Positions 48,206 to 61,292 of a stretch of 64,000 nt of DNA are shown piece after piece. The stretch comes from Torymus aiolomorphi (taxonomy: Eukaryota > Arthropoda > Insecta > Hymenoptera > Torymidae). The notes beneath the pieces were generated by a model that searched no databases, was not told the origin of the DNA, and saw nothing but the letters and a program-made list of their open reading frames with translations. The stretch lies in contig CM070873.1 of NCBI GenBank assembly GCA_036365515.1, positions 262,138,075 through 262,202,074 of the forward strand, given 5' to 3'. Each line of letters starts with the position of its first letter. The stretch's first letter is position 1. The position numbers were made by a program, and so were the translations under genes.

Positions 48206-48939
48206 GAGGTAGCTACAGCGAGGAATTTAGCGAAAACGCGAATAGAGACCGGCGAGCGAAATCTGTAATTGTCCGCGGGGCGGTTGGAGGGAGGCACGTT
48301 AAGCGCTAATTTAATTCGCATTAGGCCGGACTCGTTCTTTCAAGGGACGAGGAGGAGCAGGAGGAATGCGAGTCGGGAAAAATGTACGATGGGGGAGAGA
48401 AGAGAGAGAGAAAAAGAGGCGCGTCTCGCGGACGCTTTATGCCCTCTTTCGCTCTCTTGTGAAAGTGTTGGGATGCGGTGTACACGCTAGAGGCAAGGAG
48501 CGCGCGGGAGAAAGATGCGAGAGTCGCGCCGTCCGCGTGCGCCGAATACTAAGTGACGGCGGGTAGCTTTGAGAGAGCGAACACCAATCGAGAAAGTTGC
48601 GAGAGGAACGAGATCGCAAGCGGGATGCTTTATAAGTTTTGATTTAGAATTTTTTTTTCGTGTAATATGGTATAGCTGCGCACAACTGAGGTAACTTTGC
48701 TTTCTTGTCCCTGTTTTGTTTCTGTATAATATTCCAAGCTTATGTTTGAATAATAAACAGGTTGTTTGCAAGTTTGAATGCAAAGAAATGCGAACGTTTA
48801 TTAAATTATGCCTTTTCGCATATATTTGAAGACCCAGAGTAAGCGTAAAGATGACTTGTACACATAAGTTTTTTACCTTGCAATATGACAATATTTTATA
48901 TTTGAGACCTATGTTGTCCGTAGTACCACCTTCAGTATA

Positions 48940-49725
48940 TGAGCAATTCATTTACGTCGCCAAAAAAAATGAAAAATTTTTTTGAATGCACACAAGGTTT
49001 TTCTCGTTTCTTGAACCTTGCAGAACGTGAAAAAACGTGTGTTCCAAGCCGATTGAGTGGTATCATTTTTTTACAGCACTTTTAATTTTTCCTTATGGAA
49101 ATTTAACATGGGAAAAATGGGTGAAAAGTTGTCATTGATGATGAACCAATAACAAGCTATTGAAGAGGCCAAACTAAATTCCACAAAAAAAGGGATTAAA
49201 GTTGAAGAATAGAGCTTTAATTTGAGAGGGCAATCGTTAAAATCGGTCGGTTCGGTGCAAAGCTACGTGAATTTGAAAATGGCGAAAAATGACCAAAAAT
49301 GAGCGATTTTTGCCAAATCATCGTAATTCTTAAAATTTTCGTCATTTTTCGCACTTTTCATTCATTTTCAAATTCACGTAGCTTTGCACCGAATCGACCG
49401 ATTTTAACGATTGCCCTCTCAAATTAAAGCTCTATTCTTCAACTTTAATCGCTTTTTTGTGGAATTTGGTTTGGCCTCTTCAATAGCTTGTTATTGGTTC
49501 ATAATCAATGACAACTTTTCACCCATTTTTTCCATGTTAAATTTCCATAAGAAAAATTAAAAGTGCTGTAAAAAAATGATACCACTCAATCTGCTTGGAA
49601 CACACGTTTTTTCACGTTCTGTAAGGTTCAAGAAACGAGAAAAACCTTGTGTGGTAAGTGTGCATTCAAAAAAATTTTTCATTTTTTTTGGCGACGTAAA
49701 AGGGAAATTTGCTAGGAATTGCTCA
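48940..49725. mobile_element. TA-flanked foldback element (0.79 kb)
   Basis: The ends read TGAGCAATTC and the inverse GAATTGCTCA, with TA on both sides (48,938-48,939 and 49,726-49,727). The arms of about 350 bases match closely as inverted copies, for example ACGTGAATTTGAAAATG and TTATTGGTTCAT. A short insertion (near 49,700) and a nine-base insertion (near 49,655) are present only in the right arm. The loop is about 50 bases around 49,295-49,340. There is no ORF. TA flanks suggest a Tc1/mariner-type non-autonomous element, but the superfamily is inference. Confidence 0.8.
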
Positions 49726-50623
49726 TATATTTGTTAAAAATCTTAATTTCACTTAGAAAAAAACCTTTTATTTTAAAATTTTATTTTATTTTAAAATTTA
49801 TTTCTGGACTAGCCAGAAAAAAAAAATACAAAGGTACATGAAGCATACGAGCAGTGCTCGAAGCGTTTAACAGATATCACAGTAAGTCTTGTAGCATATC
49901 AGATAAAAATGTAACATGTATATGTATAAAGTCGCACTTATCAAAATCGCGATATGCCGCTTAGTCAAAATTAGTGAATGTACACAGGATTACTTACAAT
50001 TAAAATCACAGTACTACATAGGTTAAGTAATGTCGAAATATGATGTATACGTTATGTCGTAATCCTCTGTACAAGAAAGGTCAGAATATAATTAAAAAAG
50101 TCATATAGGGACTAGGATGAGTTTCGTATTCATAAGAAAAAAAAATAGAGATAACGAATCTCTATTGGAATCTGTACATTTCTAGAGTTTGTTCCTTTCT
50201 TTAAGTATAGTTTTCTAATACAATTTATTTATTCGTTTCCTCATCAAAATATTGGTTGCACACTTCTCCGCTAAGTGGCTTAAGGTTTCTTACAATCAAA
50301 TTATAACGCCGAGTGTACTTAATTAGGAAACAAGTGCTTTTGGAAAACTGTCAACGATATACATAAAGCATTAATTGCCCCCCCCCCCCTTCCATAGAAA
50401 ATTAACCATATTTTATAGCTACCGTGTTAATTAAATGGAAGCATTTTTAGCAAAAATCATAATGCAAAAATAATATAATTCATCTAAAAGTTCTACTATT
50501 ACTTAAAATACATATTTTATGAAGCGTAAATGCCATAATTTATTTCGGATTGGTACATAATTGAAATAAAAGCAATGTTCATTTTTAACCATAAAGTTAA
50601 CTGAAAAATACCTAGCTTCTGAT

Positions 50624-50706
50624 TCACATTTCTATCAGATCCAATACCTTGCCGTGTTCCAAAGTTTCTTCTTCGCTGGGCAAGCCGGTAATCTCATGTT
50701 GTTCCA
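50624..50706 (-). pseudogene. Possible terminal exon or retrocopy fragment on the minus strand
   Basis: On the minus strand a short frame reads EQHEITGLPSEEETLEHG and ends with KVLDLIEM before TGA. The composition is strikingly protein-like for such AT-rich surroundings. Stop codons lie just upstream, but a CCCCCATTAATGAG acceptor-like sequence immediately before the frame could make it a last exon. An AATAAA signal lies about 80 bases downstream on the same strand (50,539-50,544). I do not recognise the protein and found no matching upstream exon, so a decayed retrocopy or chance is equally possible. Confidence 0.25.
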
Positions 50707-51067
50707 CTCATTAATGGGGGAAAGCTCGTGTTTCAGTTACTCAGACGTATCATTCATGATATAAGACAAATATATCTATTTTATTAGAAAGATAAACTTG
50801 CCAACTTTAAAATTACTTTTTCATTATTATGAACTTTCGAAAAATTTATTTCAGTATTTATTCATTTACTTTTTATTTGCTCTATTGAAATTTCTAAAAT
50901 TTCAGAATATGAGGCGTAATTCGGTTAAAGCCGACTTGATATCCATTTCAACAAAAACTCAATTCATCCAGAAAAACACGCTGAGTTGTCCATTCTCTTC
51001 TCAGAGCGCGAACGTTTTATTCCTTCGATGAAAGTTAGTTAAATTTAGGCGAACAAATTTTTCGTCT

Positions 51068-51167
51068 GAGTTTGCACCTTTTTCAACCGGCTTCCGAGTT
51101 AGCACTTTTTCAACCGGCTTCTGAGTTGGCACCTTTTTCAACCGGCTTTTGAGTTAGCGCTTTTTTA
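51068..51167. repeat. Minisatellite, 28-bp unit, about 3.5 copies
   Basis: The unit GAGTTNGCACCTTTTTCAAC plus CGGCTTCT repeats three times with small changes; a partial fourth copy follows. Confidence 0.9.
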
Positions 51168-51747
51168 TTCGGAAAAACAATATATACACTGTTGTCGCAA
51201 AGAAAAAGAAGCTCGCGAAACCGCACACGTGCACATGCAGAAATCGATGTGCGAAAAGGAAAGAGAAGAAAGTGCGTGCTGATATCGAGTTTGAAATGGC
51301 GCGGGTCGCACGGTCCGTTAGGGCGTTAGTGCGTTAGTGCAGACTTACTCTCCAGTGACATTCAAGAAAATAAACACGTTTGCGACTCACAGTGCTGCAC
51401 GTACCACCAAATTAACATTCAAACGCTGCCACTTCCTTACAAAACCCACAGCGCGCAGAGAGCAGCAGCCTATTTTCGAGCTCCCCCCGTGAAAATGAGA
51501 CGTATAATTTAAATAGACGCGCAGTGCGCTCGCGCCAAACAACCAGCCGCATGAGCTAGCTGGTGTACACACACTCGTTGCATACAAGTATAGCCAGCCA
51601 ACCAACCAGCCTGTGCCTGCTCTGGGACTCTCGCACTCGCAGCGGCGGCGGCTCAAGTCAATGCTCGCACACGCGGGCAGGAAGTTTAATAACCTTATCC
51701 TCTTCTTCACGTAGAGTCGTAGCTCTCTCGCGCGCGCAGTCTCCATT

Positions 51748-51750
<3 letters not shown>

Positions 51751-51791
<41 letters not shown>
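51751..51791. repeat. (TC)20 microsatellite
   Basis: An uninterrupted TC tract. A complementary (GA)n tract lies 220 bases downstream (52,012-52,034). Confidence 0.95.
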
Positions 51792-51794
<3 letters not shown>

Positions 51795-52011
51795 CTCGCA
51801 CTGCTTCCTCTTCTTTTACTCGCGCTGATCGCCTCACGCATGCGTATCCCGCGCTCGCGGTCGTTCGTTCGTTCGTCTATGGCCCGACAAAGAAATTCCT
51901 TCGCTAAATTACGTGTAACGCATCCCGCTCTCTCGCTCGCTCCTGTGCGCGCGCGACGCGCTCGAGGCAGTCCGAGCTTTTACTGTTGCCACTGCGGGAT
52001 AAGGTTCCGAG

Positions 52012-52034
52012 AGAGAGAGAGAGAGAGAGAGAGG
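52012..52034. repeat. (GA)11 microsatellite
   Basis: GA tract complementary to the TC tract at 51,751-51,791. Confidence 0.9.
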
Positions 52035-52267
52035 GAAGAGTTTATACGAGGCGAAGGAGAGGAAAAAACAGGGAAAATCGATCGTCCCCAGGACAGAATG
52101 GAGAGGAGAGTGTATGCGTGTGTGTGTGTGTTTTGAATGCTGCTGTTCGAATTTATATTATCGCGCGGACGGTCCATTAGCCGGGCTACGTGTATACGCG
52201 CGAGGGGAGCGCGGGAAAATTATGCGGCTTTTTCTCGACTATCGGCGGAATTTCAAATTACTTTCCC

Positions 52268-52291
52268 ATATATATATATATATATATATAT
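52268..52291. repeat. (TA)12 microsatellite
   Basis: An uninterrupted TA tract. Confidence 0.9.
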
Positions 52292-54617
52292 ACACCTCTT
52301 CGCACCATCGCCGCCACTGATATTATACCCTTTTTTCTCATTCAAATTGTACACTCTATCTAATTTTTTATAGATACGAAAATTTTATCGCGCTCCCGCC
52401 AATGTAATATACGCCGCGGATGGCAAACGTTTCTTATTTCAGCGGAGATTAATGTCCGTTGCTTATCGGCCCCGACACGTTGCGAGACGATAAAAACTCG
52501 TCGTCACCTCTCATATGTATGTATGTATGTATAAGTAAGCACGTGCATGCCGTGACGCAAAAAGAGACGGAAATTCGGGGAGCAGAATCTAATGCGTGAC
52601 AGTTGAATTTAATGGCGCGCGTGTGCGAGGAAGAAGAAGACGGAGAGAGAAAAAAAGTGTCCCAAGACCGGTCAAAGCGCGACGACGAAACTTAAGAAGA
52701 GACACGGCTCGGCGAGTGCTAGAGGTGTTAAGAAGCAAGAGGTGTTATAAAAAGCGTGTATATACTACCCGGGAGGAGAGAAAGAGGGAGAAAGAGAAGA
52801 GGAAGAAGCGGAGATCGATGTTCACAACGGTATAATAGGCGCTGCTGCTTCTGCTGACCCGAACTACTGCTGCTTAGAGAGAGAAACAGAGACGAAGAAA
52901 CGAACAGAGAGGACACGGAACGCGAGAGGATGATTCATCGTTCCGCACTCCATTATCGCGACATGGATTCTGCGCATAATAAATGCCGGACAAGAGAAGA
53001 TGCGCTGAAAAACAGTTATGCGCGACTTCTATTACTCGAAGTAGCCGCACTGCCGCGTCGATTCCACGCGTTATGCACGCAGCCGACGTATATACCTACG
53101 TGAGAGAGAGAAAGTTATATTCACGCCGCAATACACACGTGCGTATATGCACGTGCCCCTCTGCGCACGTATTCACGCATGAGTGCCGTCACCACCGAGG
53201 TTTAAAGGTCGCCGAAGCCTAATTACCAGCCGAGCTTTTATTTCTTCTCGCGGCGACGCGGGGTAAAAAACTTTTTAAGAGCGCAGACGCGCGTGCTCGC
53301 AGGAAATAAAGGTGATTTATCGGAGGCCCGTCAATCGTTGCGTAACGCGTGTGCGCGAGTGTGTGTAATACACGGCGCGGGTCGCTTTTGAAATATTTCA
53401 AATTGATCTTCGCGGGTTTGCCGAACGGAAATGCATTTTTCGAAATTGCCTTTCTTGCACAATACTCATGGGCTGTCCAATAATTTTCGCGAGAAAATTT
53501 TAGAAATCTCCAAATGGTTTTGTGTATGTATACGACATCAGACAACGGATATCGCCGCTCGTATGTTTGAGAGGGCATTTTATTGACTTTCACTGAACGA
53601 TTTTCGAGATGATTAACAAATAGGTGTACGTTAAATTGCCTACAAATAACAAAGCTGCCGCAGGCGCGCGGTACTGAAAGGTAATGTTTGAGGCTCTATA
53701 AATTTGCGGAATTTATCGCCCGAAAAAAAAATAATTTCGCTGTTTGCTAAAAGAAAGAACAGAAAAACATTCCCCTTTTTAACATTGCGAATTTTATTTC
53801 AGAACCCGCGCGAGCTTAATCTCACGACTTATCTCTCTTCCACTTACGTTGATTAACTTCATAAACCCCGAATCTGCGCGAGATAAATTCGTAAGTCGCT
53901 TCTTGTGTTTTTGCCGCGCGAAATTACAGTTGTTTTTCACTCTGATTAAGAAAAATAGTTTTTAGCGCGTGCTCTCAAAAATGCGCTTATTCCCTTGAAA
54001 AAAAAATGAAAGGGAAGGGTCTCACTCAAGTACAAAAGAAAGCACGCGGAAGATGCGCGCGAGTACGCGTAATTTACGCCCGTTTTGAGAGACTGTTATT
54101 GCCGCACGAAAGCAACGGTAGTGCCGAGGGGATTAAAGTTAAAGTCGTCCCTCCCAAAACTTCCGGAAGAGATCTTCTCGCAGGGCGTGTAACGGCGCGA
54201 TGTCGCAGCGAAAAATGCGCCGTGCGTTGATCGGGAATTAACGGATCGATGACAATCGCATGGCGCACGGGGATGAGGAGCTTATAACCGTTGCGCGCGT
54301 GCGCGATGCGCGATTAAGGGCGTCGGGAGTAATGTAAATTGCTCGTAATTCGTTGCGTGTTGTGTGTATGCCGAAGCCTCTCTCGCGCCGCATTTGTATT
54401 TACATTTTCGTGCGTGGTAATGCGCAGGCGTACGTAATGATCGATCGGCGAATTCCTGCGCGCGGATGCTGCAAGGGGGAGAGGCCTTTTGAAGATGGGC
54501 CGCGTGTAAATCTCGCGCTCGAACAATCATTGTTTGTCGAATTACGGTTGTCGAATGAATTAAGCTAATTTTGGATTCGACAGCGAACGGAAAATATATA
54601 CTGTTCGATTATTTATA

Positions 54618-55411
54618 GGTCTGAAGTTTGCAACGTTGTAGCGCAACGAAACAAAAAAATTTTTGATTTTACTTCAAGTTTATAATAATTAATATTAATT
54701 TTGCGTATGCCCTGGTAGAAATTCATCTATATGAAATGGCCAAGAAGTCAGAAAATAGCTAGTAAAACTAGCTAATTAATGGCTATGATGAAACGATTTT
54801 TTGACCATTATTTGCCTGTTTCTTAGATTGACGTTACAACAAAATATTCGTATTTGATTTTCTTATTAATTCTATCGTATATGAAAGACCATTAAAGTGC
54901 ATTGGATGGCTTACCAAAATATAAATAAATAATGTAATTGTACTCCTTCTATGAATAATTCAGCAAAACTTTTATTTTTCCATCCGATTCTGTCTCTCTC
55001 ACTCCTTGTCATAACAGCAAGCCTTCTATATACTAGATTAAATCAGTTTTAAGACCATTTCCAGACTAAATCAGTTTTAATACCTTTAAAATACTCAAGA
55101 ACAAGCTTGTGCTTGTCTTCGAAAAACTCATTCTATTTATCAATCTATTAAATGGCCATATAATAGGGGAAAAGGCGGTTTCACCGGGAGCTAGAAACTG
55201 GACAAGAGATTCCCATTTTATAGCAAGTTTCTAAAATAAATAGTCAGTTATTAGTTATAAAATGTTTTGGAATTCCATCAGGGTAGATTTATTGTTTTAT
55301 AGTATCAAATAACTTTATAACAAACATTTGGATAAAATTTCCATTGCTTAATAACTTTAATTAATTGTAAAAAATTATTCCGTTGCACTCTAACGATGCA
55401 AACTTCAGACC
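54618..55411. mobile_element. Non-autonomous TIR element, TA-flanked (0.79 kb)
   Basis: The ends carry inverted repeats of about 34 bases: GGTCTGAAGTTTGCAACGTT on the left against GGTCTGAAGTTTGCATCGTT (inverse) on the right, continuing to a shared GCAACG block. TATA-containing flanks (TA at 54,616 and 55,412) suggest a TA target site. The interior is AT-rich, not palindromic and without an ORF. It is a deletion derivative or MITE of an unidentified DNA transposon, inside the giant intron. Confidence 0.75.
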
Positions 55412-58400
55412 TATAATTATTTATATTACGGCGCATTACAAGAGATAAGATTGTGCTATTTACGATCTTATTTTCCTGTAATAAATTTCTGCATCAAATG
55501 ATAATCAAAAATATTAAAATCTGGCGTCGATATAATTATACAGGCTTACGTCTCATTTCCCCTGTGACGCGCGGTTGCAACTTATCTCTGTTTTTCTACC
55601 CGTCGATCGACTTCACGATTATCGACGCACGTCTGCTCGATTTTCATTACCAAATAATCGGGTCCGGCATGGCTTTTCTACCAACGATCCTCGCCGCCGA
55701 ACCGCGCGCTCTCTCTTCTCCTCTCCGTCCCATCCTTCACGCGCGCTCGAGCGGAGAAAGTAAATTCGCCTGGCAAAAACGGCTCTCGGCAGAGATTATG
55801 CGCCAGCGCGCGAGATCTTCTAGTATATATAACCCCTATACACACACACGCACCGCGAGCGCGCCATAATCGACGTTTAACCGGCTATGTACTTAGCGCT
55901 CGCGCGCGTTTACCTGGCTCGAATCTCGCATGTCAAACATAATAATCTAATATTGTTAACGAAATTAGCGCTCGACACGTCCCGCTTTATTAGGCGCTGT
56001 AATGCATACACACACGCTCGTGTGTGCGCGTCGCTGAAATACGATCGTGTTAATATCGCGAATTTTACAGGGTATAAAATTGGTCTAATGGTTCGCTCGT
56101 TTACACGAACCGCCGCGCGGCGTAAATGTAGGACAGGTGCTTGAGTTTTATCTCGGGCTCTCGATTACATCCTCCTTCCCGCGAAGCGAATTATCGCGTC
56201 TATGAGAATGTACACGCGTGTATATTCGAAAGTTGTAAGCGTGCTCGGTCGTCTTCCCTTCGCACTTCACAAAAGTAGCACGCACGCGTGCAAAGAAAAG
56301 AGCAACGCGTACAAGCGTCGTTAAAAACATCTAAAAACATCTCGAAACGACGTGCAGACACGGAAACCGCCTGACGCGTGCGTTAAATTATCCGACTGCC
56401 GCGGATCAAATTCTGCCAGCGCCTTACTTCAAACATCAACAGCCCTTCGCGTTACGCCCGTAAGTATATCTCACCCAGATACTGAGGCGCGCGTGCGGGG
56501 GCATTCCTCAGAAAGAAGCCACCCAGCAGCCGCGATAACGATAAACAGCGCGCACGCGCTCCTTGCAGATACAAGAGACGTACATACCTCGAGTATCGAG
56601 TGCGTCCGTTCTCCTCGAGTGTCCATAAGTCGCGGACGACACCGGAGTCGGCAGCAGGAATTCAGGGAGCGCGGGCGGCTGCGCGGATCGATTTAAATGG
56701 CCGCGAACAGGAGTAGCCGGAATGCGGGGAGTCATTAAACGCGCGTTCTGCCCGCTCATTATCGTTCGTTTTAGGCATCGGGTCCAGTAGCACACACACA
56801 CGCGTGCACGTGCGACCAGTCCGTTTATTCTTCGGGATGCGCAATATTTCTTCCCAAAGCTGTTCCCTCGTTCCCCCACTTTACGGGCCAACTCCAAAAT
56901 CCGAGGTATTCGGCCATACTGTGTTGCGCTCAAGACATTTCACGCAGGGTCTCCCTCTTAAGGCGCACACCTTAAGGTAAACCTACACTCTCCGTTCGTT
57001 ATTCGGCAGAGGGGCGGCCGATCGCGCGAGCTTTCTCGTAAACCGCGATTTTATGCAATCGCGCGCGCGCGATAGAAACCCGAGGAGTCGATACGATCAC
57101 TGCCAGCCGCGATATAACGCGCGCGTGTATTTTTATACGCGGGAATGATCGTTCCCATTAAAAGCCGCCCCGCGATATTTGCCTTTGCGCGAATTTACGA
57201 TTATGGGCTGCACGCTCGCGTGACCGCGCGCGCGCAATATTAAATTTTCTCGACAGTCATTCTCGCAATAAAAATGCTAATTCCCGACGCGTGGTTCTCT
57301 CCATTAGAAATGCATTTAGGATTGGCTCGCCGGGGCGATCTGTTATCCTTATTTACACTCTCAGCGCGCATCCACCAGCGCCACGCGCAACGAGATGACA
57401 GGCTTTACGCGTCATTAACACGACGGGGCGAGCTAACTGGACGAAATATCGCGTCGATTCTTCAGCGACTCGTCGTCGTCATCATCAGCGGGGTCTTCTT
57501 TCGCCGCCGTGACGAGTAAAAAAAAGGTGCTTGCCGGCCAGGGTGAAGGTCTTTCGCGCGACGCCCATACCTATATTTTTGCGCGGCTGGCTTGTTTTGC
57601 TCCTCTAATAACCGTTCCACTATACAGTCTCTCGTGCCGGGTTTTCGGCTCACGCCCACGTACGTGACATCCCGAAATTCGTCGCGCGCGCGGGGCTGCA
57701 CAGTCTGATTCCCTCCGCTTGACTTTTAATTAAAAGCGACGGCGGGTGGAGGGAGGGGGAGAGAGCGATGAAAAGAGAGAATAACAGCTGGTTCGGAAAT
57801 TAAGGGGACGAGCGCCCGCCACTCAAATCGTCGATGCGAAATTGATTCTTAGCTTTTTCGCGCTTTTTTGCGCATGTTTTAATGATTTGAAAAATAATTT
57901 TATCGCGATGTATATTGAATTATCATCGAACCTTGAAAATCCAAACAAAAAATTGATTTAAATATAGACTTAAAAAAACAATGAATCAATGGCATCGCAC
58001 AAACAGTACTAAACAAACGCTAATATCCTAACAATAATAACATTGTGCCTCTTTGTATTTCCAAGCTCAAAAACAAACTCGAGCGGCCGAACCGAGCAGA
58101 AGATCCCTATCTCAAAATAAAACCAGTCCACCCGACATTTACAAAATCACCGTCTCGTTTGATCGTTACGTGTACACGTGTGCGCCGCAGCGCTACACAT
58201 TTCTTCCGCCTCTTGCGTTAATCGCTTTGTTCTATACGCGCGAGTGCATCAAATAGGCGGGAGAGAGATGATTAACAGAAGCATGCACGCGCGTATGTGT
58301 GTATATGGTTACGGCTGCTGGCCCTGGATCGCGGCGACGGCAGCTATTCGCCGCCTTTGTGTGTTTACCGACGCGTTTGACGCACGTCGGTTTGGCTGAG

Positions 58401-58466
58401 ATTCGCGCTTTTCGCCAGATTGTTCGAGAAAGCAAGAGAGGCGATCTATTATCAATTTAAGTCAGA

Positions 58467-58468
<2 letters not shown>

Positions 58469-58528
<60 letters not shown>
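58469..58528. repeat. (GA)30 microsatellite
   Basis: An uninterrupted GA tract of 60 bases. Confidence 0.95.
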
Positions 58529-58529
<1 letters not shown>

Positions 58530-58992
58530 GTGTGTGCTTTACGGCTGGGATTTAAATTTAACGGGTTTATTTACGAAATGATGACTTCATTCGACACGAA
58601 GAAAGCTTTGTGAAAAAGTTGGATCACATGACGTTTCAATTCTGTTGTGGCTTCGAATGATATATTCGTAACTGTCTCAATTAATTGTATTACTATGATC
58701 ATCGTATCTTTATTATGCCAGAATGACTGCTCTGGAAACAATAAAAAGCATTTCCATTTAATTGACGGTTGAAATTTTCTTTAAGTCTACGTCGACGGCA
58801 ATAATAAACATCCAGATTGATTAGATTTCTTTTAATCCTCCCTCGGGCGTAAAGTCCCTAATGGAGTTAATTGTCACTCGGAGGAAGAATTTAGAATGGA
58901 GTACATATACAGGGAGTCTCGAGGAACGAAAGAGTGCGCGTCTCTTCTCAACACAGAGGGGGACAGATAGATAAAGAAAAGGCCTATGGCAC

Positions 58993-59000
<8 letters not shown>

Positions 59001-59046
<46 letters not shown>
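59001..59046. repeat. (AG)23 microsatellite
   Basis: An uninterrupted AG tract of 46 bases. Confidence 0.95.
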
Positions 59047-59049
<3 letters not shown>

Positions 59050-60249
59050 GAGAGGAGGTAAAGACACTCCGACTTGTCGCGCGTGAGTTAATGACATTTT
59101 TCAGTATACACCGCAGGCACTCGCGGAACTCTCTGTCTCTCTCGCTCCCTCTTGTCTCTCTTCTTTCTATCTTTAACGCAGCAGCGCACCGACGAATCGG
59201 AGGGGAGGGATTAACATAATTCCGTGACTGAAATTACGTAATCCTGCATAAGTTTCGAACGGAGGCGCGGGAGAGCGAGAGAGATACATCCAGGCGCACA
59301 GTTTACTCCCCCCCCCCCCCGCCTCTAATAAATTCCGATCGTGATTCATTGACCTTCGCAGCGCCGAGAGCTAGCGCAGCCGCCGACGCCGCTGCACGAA
59401 GAATTCCGGATTTTTGTGCATTATCGGCGGCTGTGGATTCCACCACGCGTTGTGTAGCGCACGGGAGGGGAGTAATAGAGAAAGAAGTCGCGAACGAGGA
59501 GGGGAGTTTAAAATAAAGTGGATTAATTTCTCTTACGTGAGCAGCGCGGATATGCGTGTACGCGAGACACATGAAGACGACAAGAGGAGAAAAGAAAGCT
59601 CGCTTCCTCCTCATTGTGTTCACGGGGCGAGAGGGCTAATTTAAAAAAATTAATTCACTCTCTCGCAAAAGCGAAAGGATTTATCTCCTCTTCTTCGTCG
59701 TCGGCGCGGCGTTCTCTGTCGACTGGTATCTCTCGTCGCTCTCTCTCTTTCACCTTTTTAAATACAAATTACTATTGCCTCTTCTTTCTCTCTCCTCGCT
59801 CTTTTTTTTCCCTCTGCTCTCCTTTGAACTCGTTCTCTTTCTTTCTTCCTCTACGGGCGTGTATAATGCAATGCATAAATGCATAAGACACGCGCGCCAG
59901 TTGTTGCGTATATACACGACGACGACGATGCTGCACACGCACGGCCTCCTCCTCCCCGCCTCCTTTACACGCGCAGATAGGCATCTGACGATAAGGCCGT
60001 GACACGCGAGTGCCCAGATGAGTCTCGATGTGACAATAAGGCGCGCATGCGCTCGTTCTGTCTCTCTCTTTCTCTCTCTAGTGGCGGCACACGGAAAAAT
60101 TCCACGTCGTATTTCACGGGCGGTGCGTTTATAAATTTCGCGGGATGACCGGTTGGTAGCGATGATGAAGCTGGTAGTTGTGACCGATGGGATCGTACGG
60201 TTATTATTGGCGTATTTTCGCTCTCGAAAGCCTCGATTTCGGTGAGAAA

Positions 60250-60255
<6 letters not shown>

Positions 60256-60286
<31 letters not shown>
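60256..60286. repeat. (TG)15 microsatellite
   Basis: An uninterrupted TG tract. Confidence 0.95.
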
Positions 60287-60292
<6 letters not shown>

Positions 60293-60680
60293 TACGCAAC
60301 GTGCGCGGGAAAGTACACACAAAAGCTGTGAAAGAAAGTTCGGCTTGAAATTTAACGCTTGCTTAATGCATTTTTAATACTGCCGATTATCGGAAATATG
60401 AGAGTGCCGAGCGGCGTGTGAAGTGAGGATGATGATCCCCGTGACGTTTTAAAATTGACTTTTCAATAATCTTGACCTATACACGCTGTATATTTATTTT
60501 AATTCGCGTCCTGCCTGTCTCTCTCGACACTGTATCCACTTAAACTTATTCATCCATCACACATCCCAAACTCCAAACAATATATACCTCAGCCAAATAT
60601 AAATCGGTCCCCATTACCTAGGCAAACATCGCGGCGAAACATTTTTCACGAGACTAATACAGCAATTAAATCATAAACCC

Positions 60681-60734
60681 GTCTCTCTTCTCTCTCTCTC
60701 TCTATCTCTCTCTCTCTCTCTATCTCTCTCTCTC
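60681..60734. repeat. (CT)n microsatellite with two A interruptions
   Basis: A CT tract of about 54 bases, complementary to the GA tract 480 bases downstream. Confidence 0.95.
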
Positions 60735-60881
60735 GCATATATACAAACGACCCCAGCAGCAGAGTGTGGCCTTTGCCGAACGACAAACAGCCCGTCCCGC
60801 GCAATTAGTCACGACGAGTCTATATGGCTCGCGGAGATCTCGAGGAGTATAGCTGCTGCTCTGTCCTCTCCTCTGCAGGGC

Positions 60882-60902
60882 GCAGCAGCAGCAGCAGCAG
60901 CA
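60882..60902. repeat. (CAG)7 microsatellite
   Basis: Seven CAG triplets in intronic sequence. Confidence 0.9.
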
Positions 60903-61207
60903 CATCCCACACATCGGCCGGGACAATCGAAAAAAGTCCAATTGAACTCACGCGCACGCGCTTGAGCTAAAGAAAAGAAAGAATACACTCTCTCGAGAGC
61001 GGGCGAGCGCAAGCACCGAGATAATACCGAGAGACATGCACACACGCACACGTATATACCCTAACAAGGCAGTTAATCCCTTTTACTTATCTGCGGGCGG
61101 GTAATTCGTCATGCGAGAGCGAGCGAGAGAGAGAGACGACGAGAAGAGAACTTTCGATGGGGCCGCATCGTGCAGGTTGAATGACCCGCCGCCGGCTACT
61201 CTCGACG

Positions 61208-61210
<3 letters not shown>

Positions 61211-61290
<80 letters not shown>
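61211..61290. repeat. (GA)40 microsatellite
   Basis: The longest pure GA tract of the window, 80 bases, 1.07 kb upstream of the acceptor of the next RhoGEF exon. Confidence 0.97.

Positions 61291-61292
<2 letters not shown>

Noticed and set aside
59750..60322. 190-codon minus-strand open frame
   Set aside because: It runs through a TG microsatellite and purine-rich tracts, is Arg/Thr/His-rich and overlaps other frames; probably chance.
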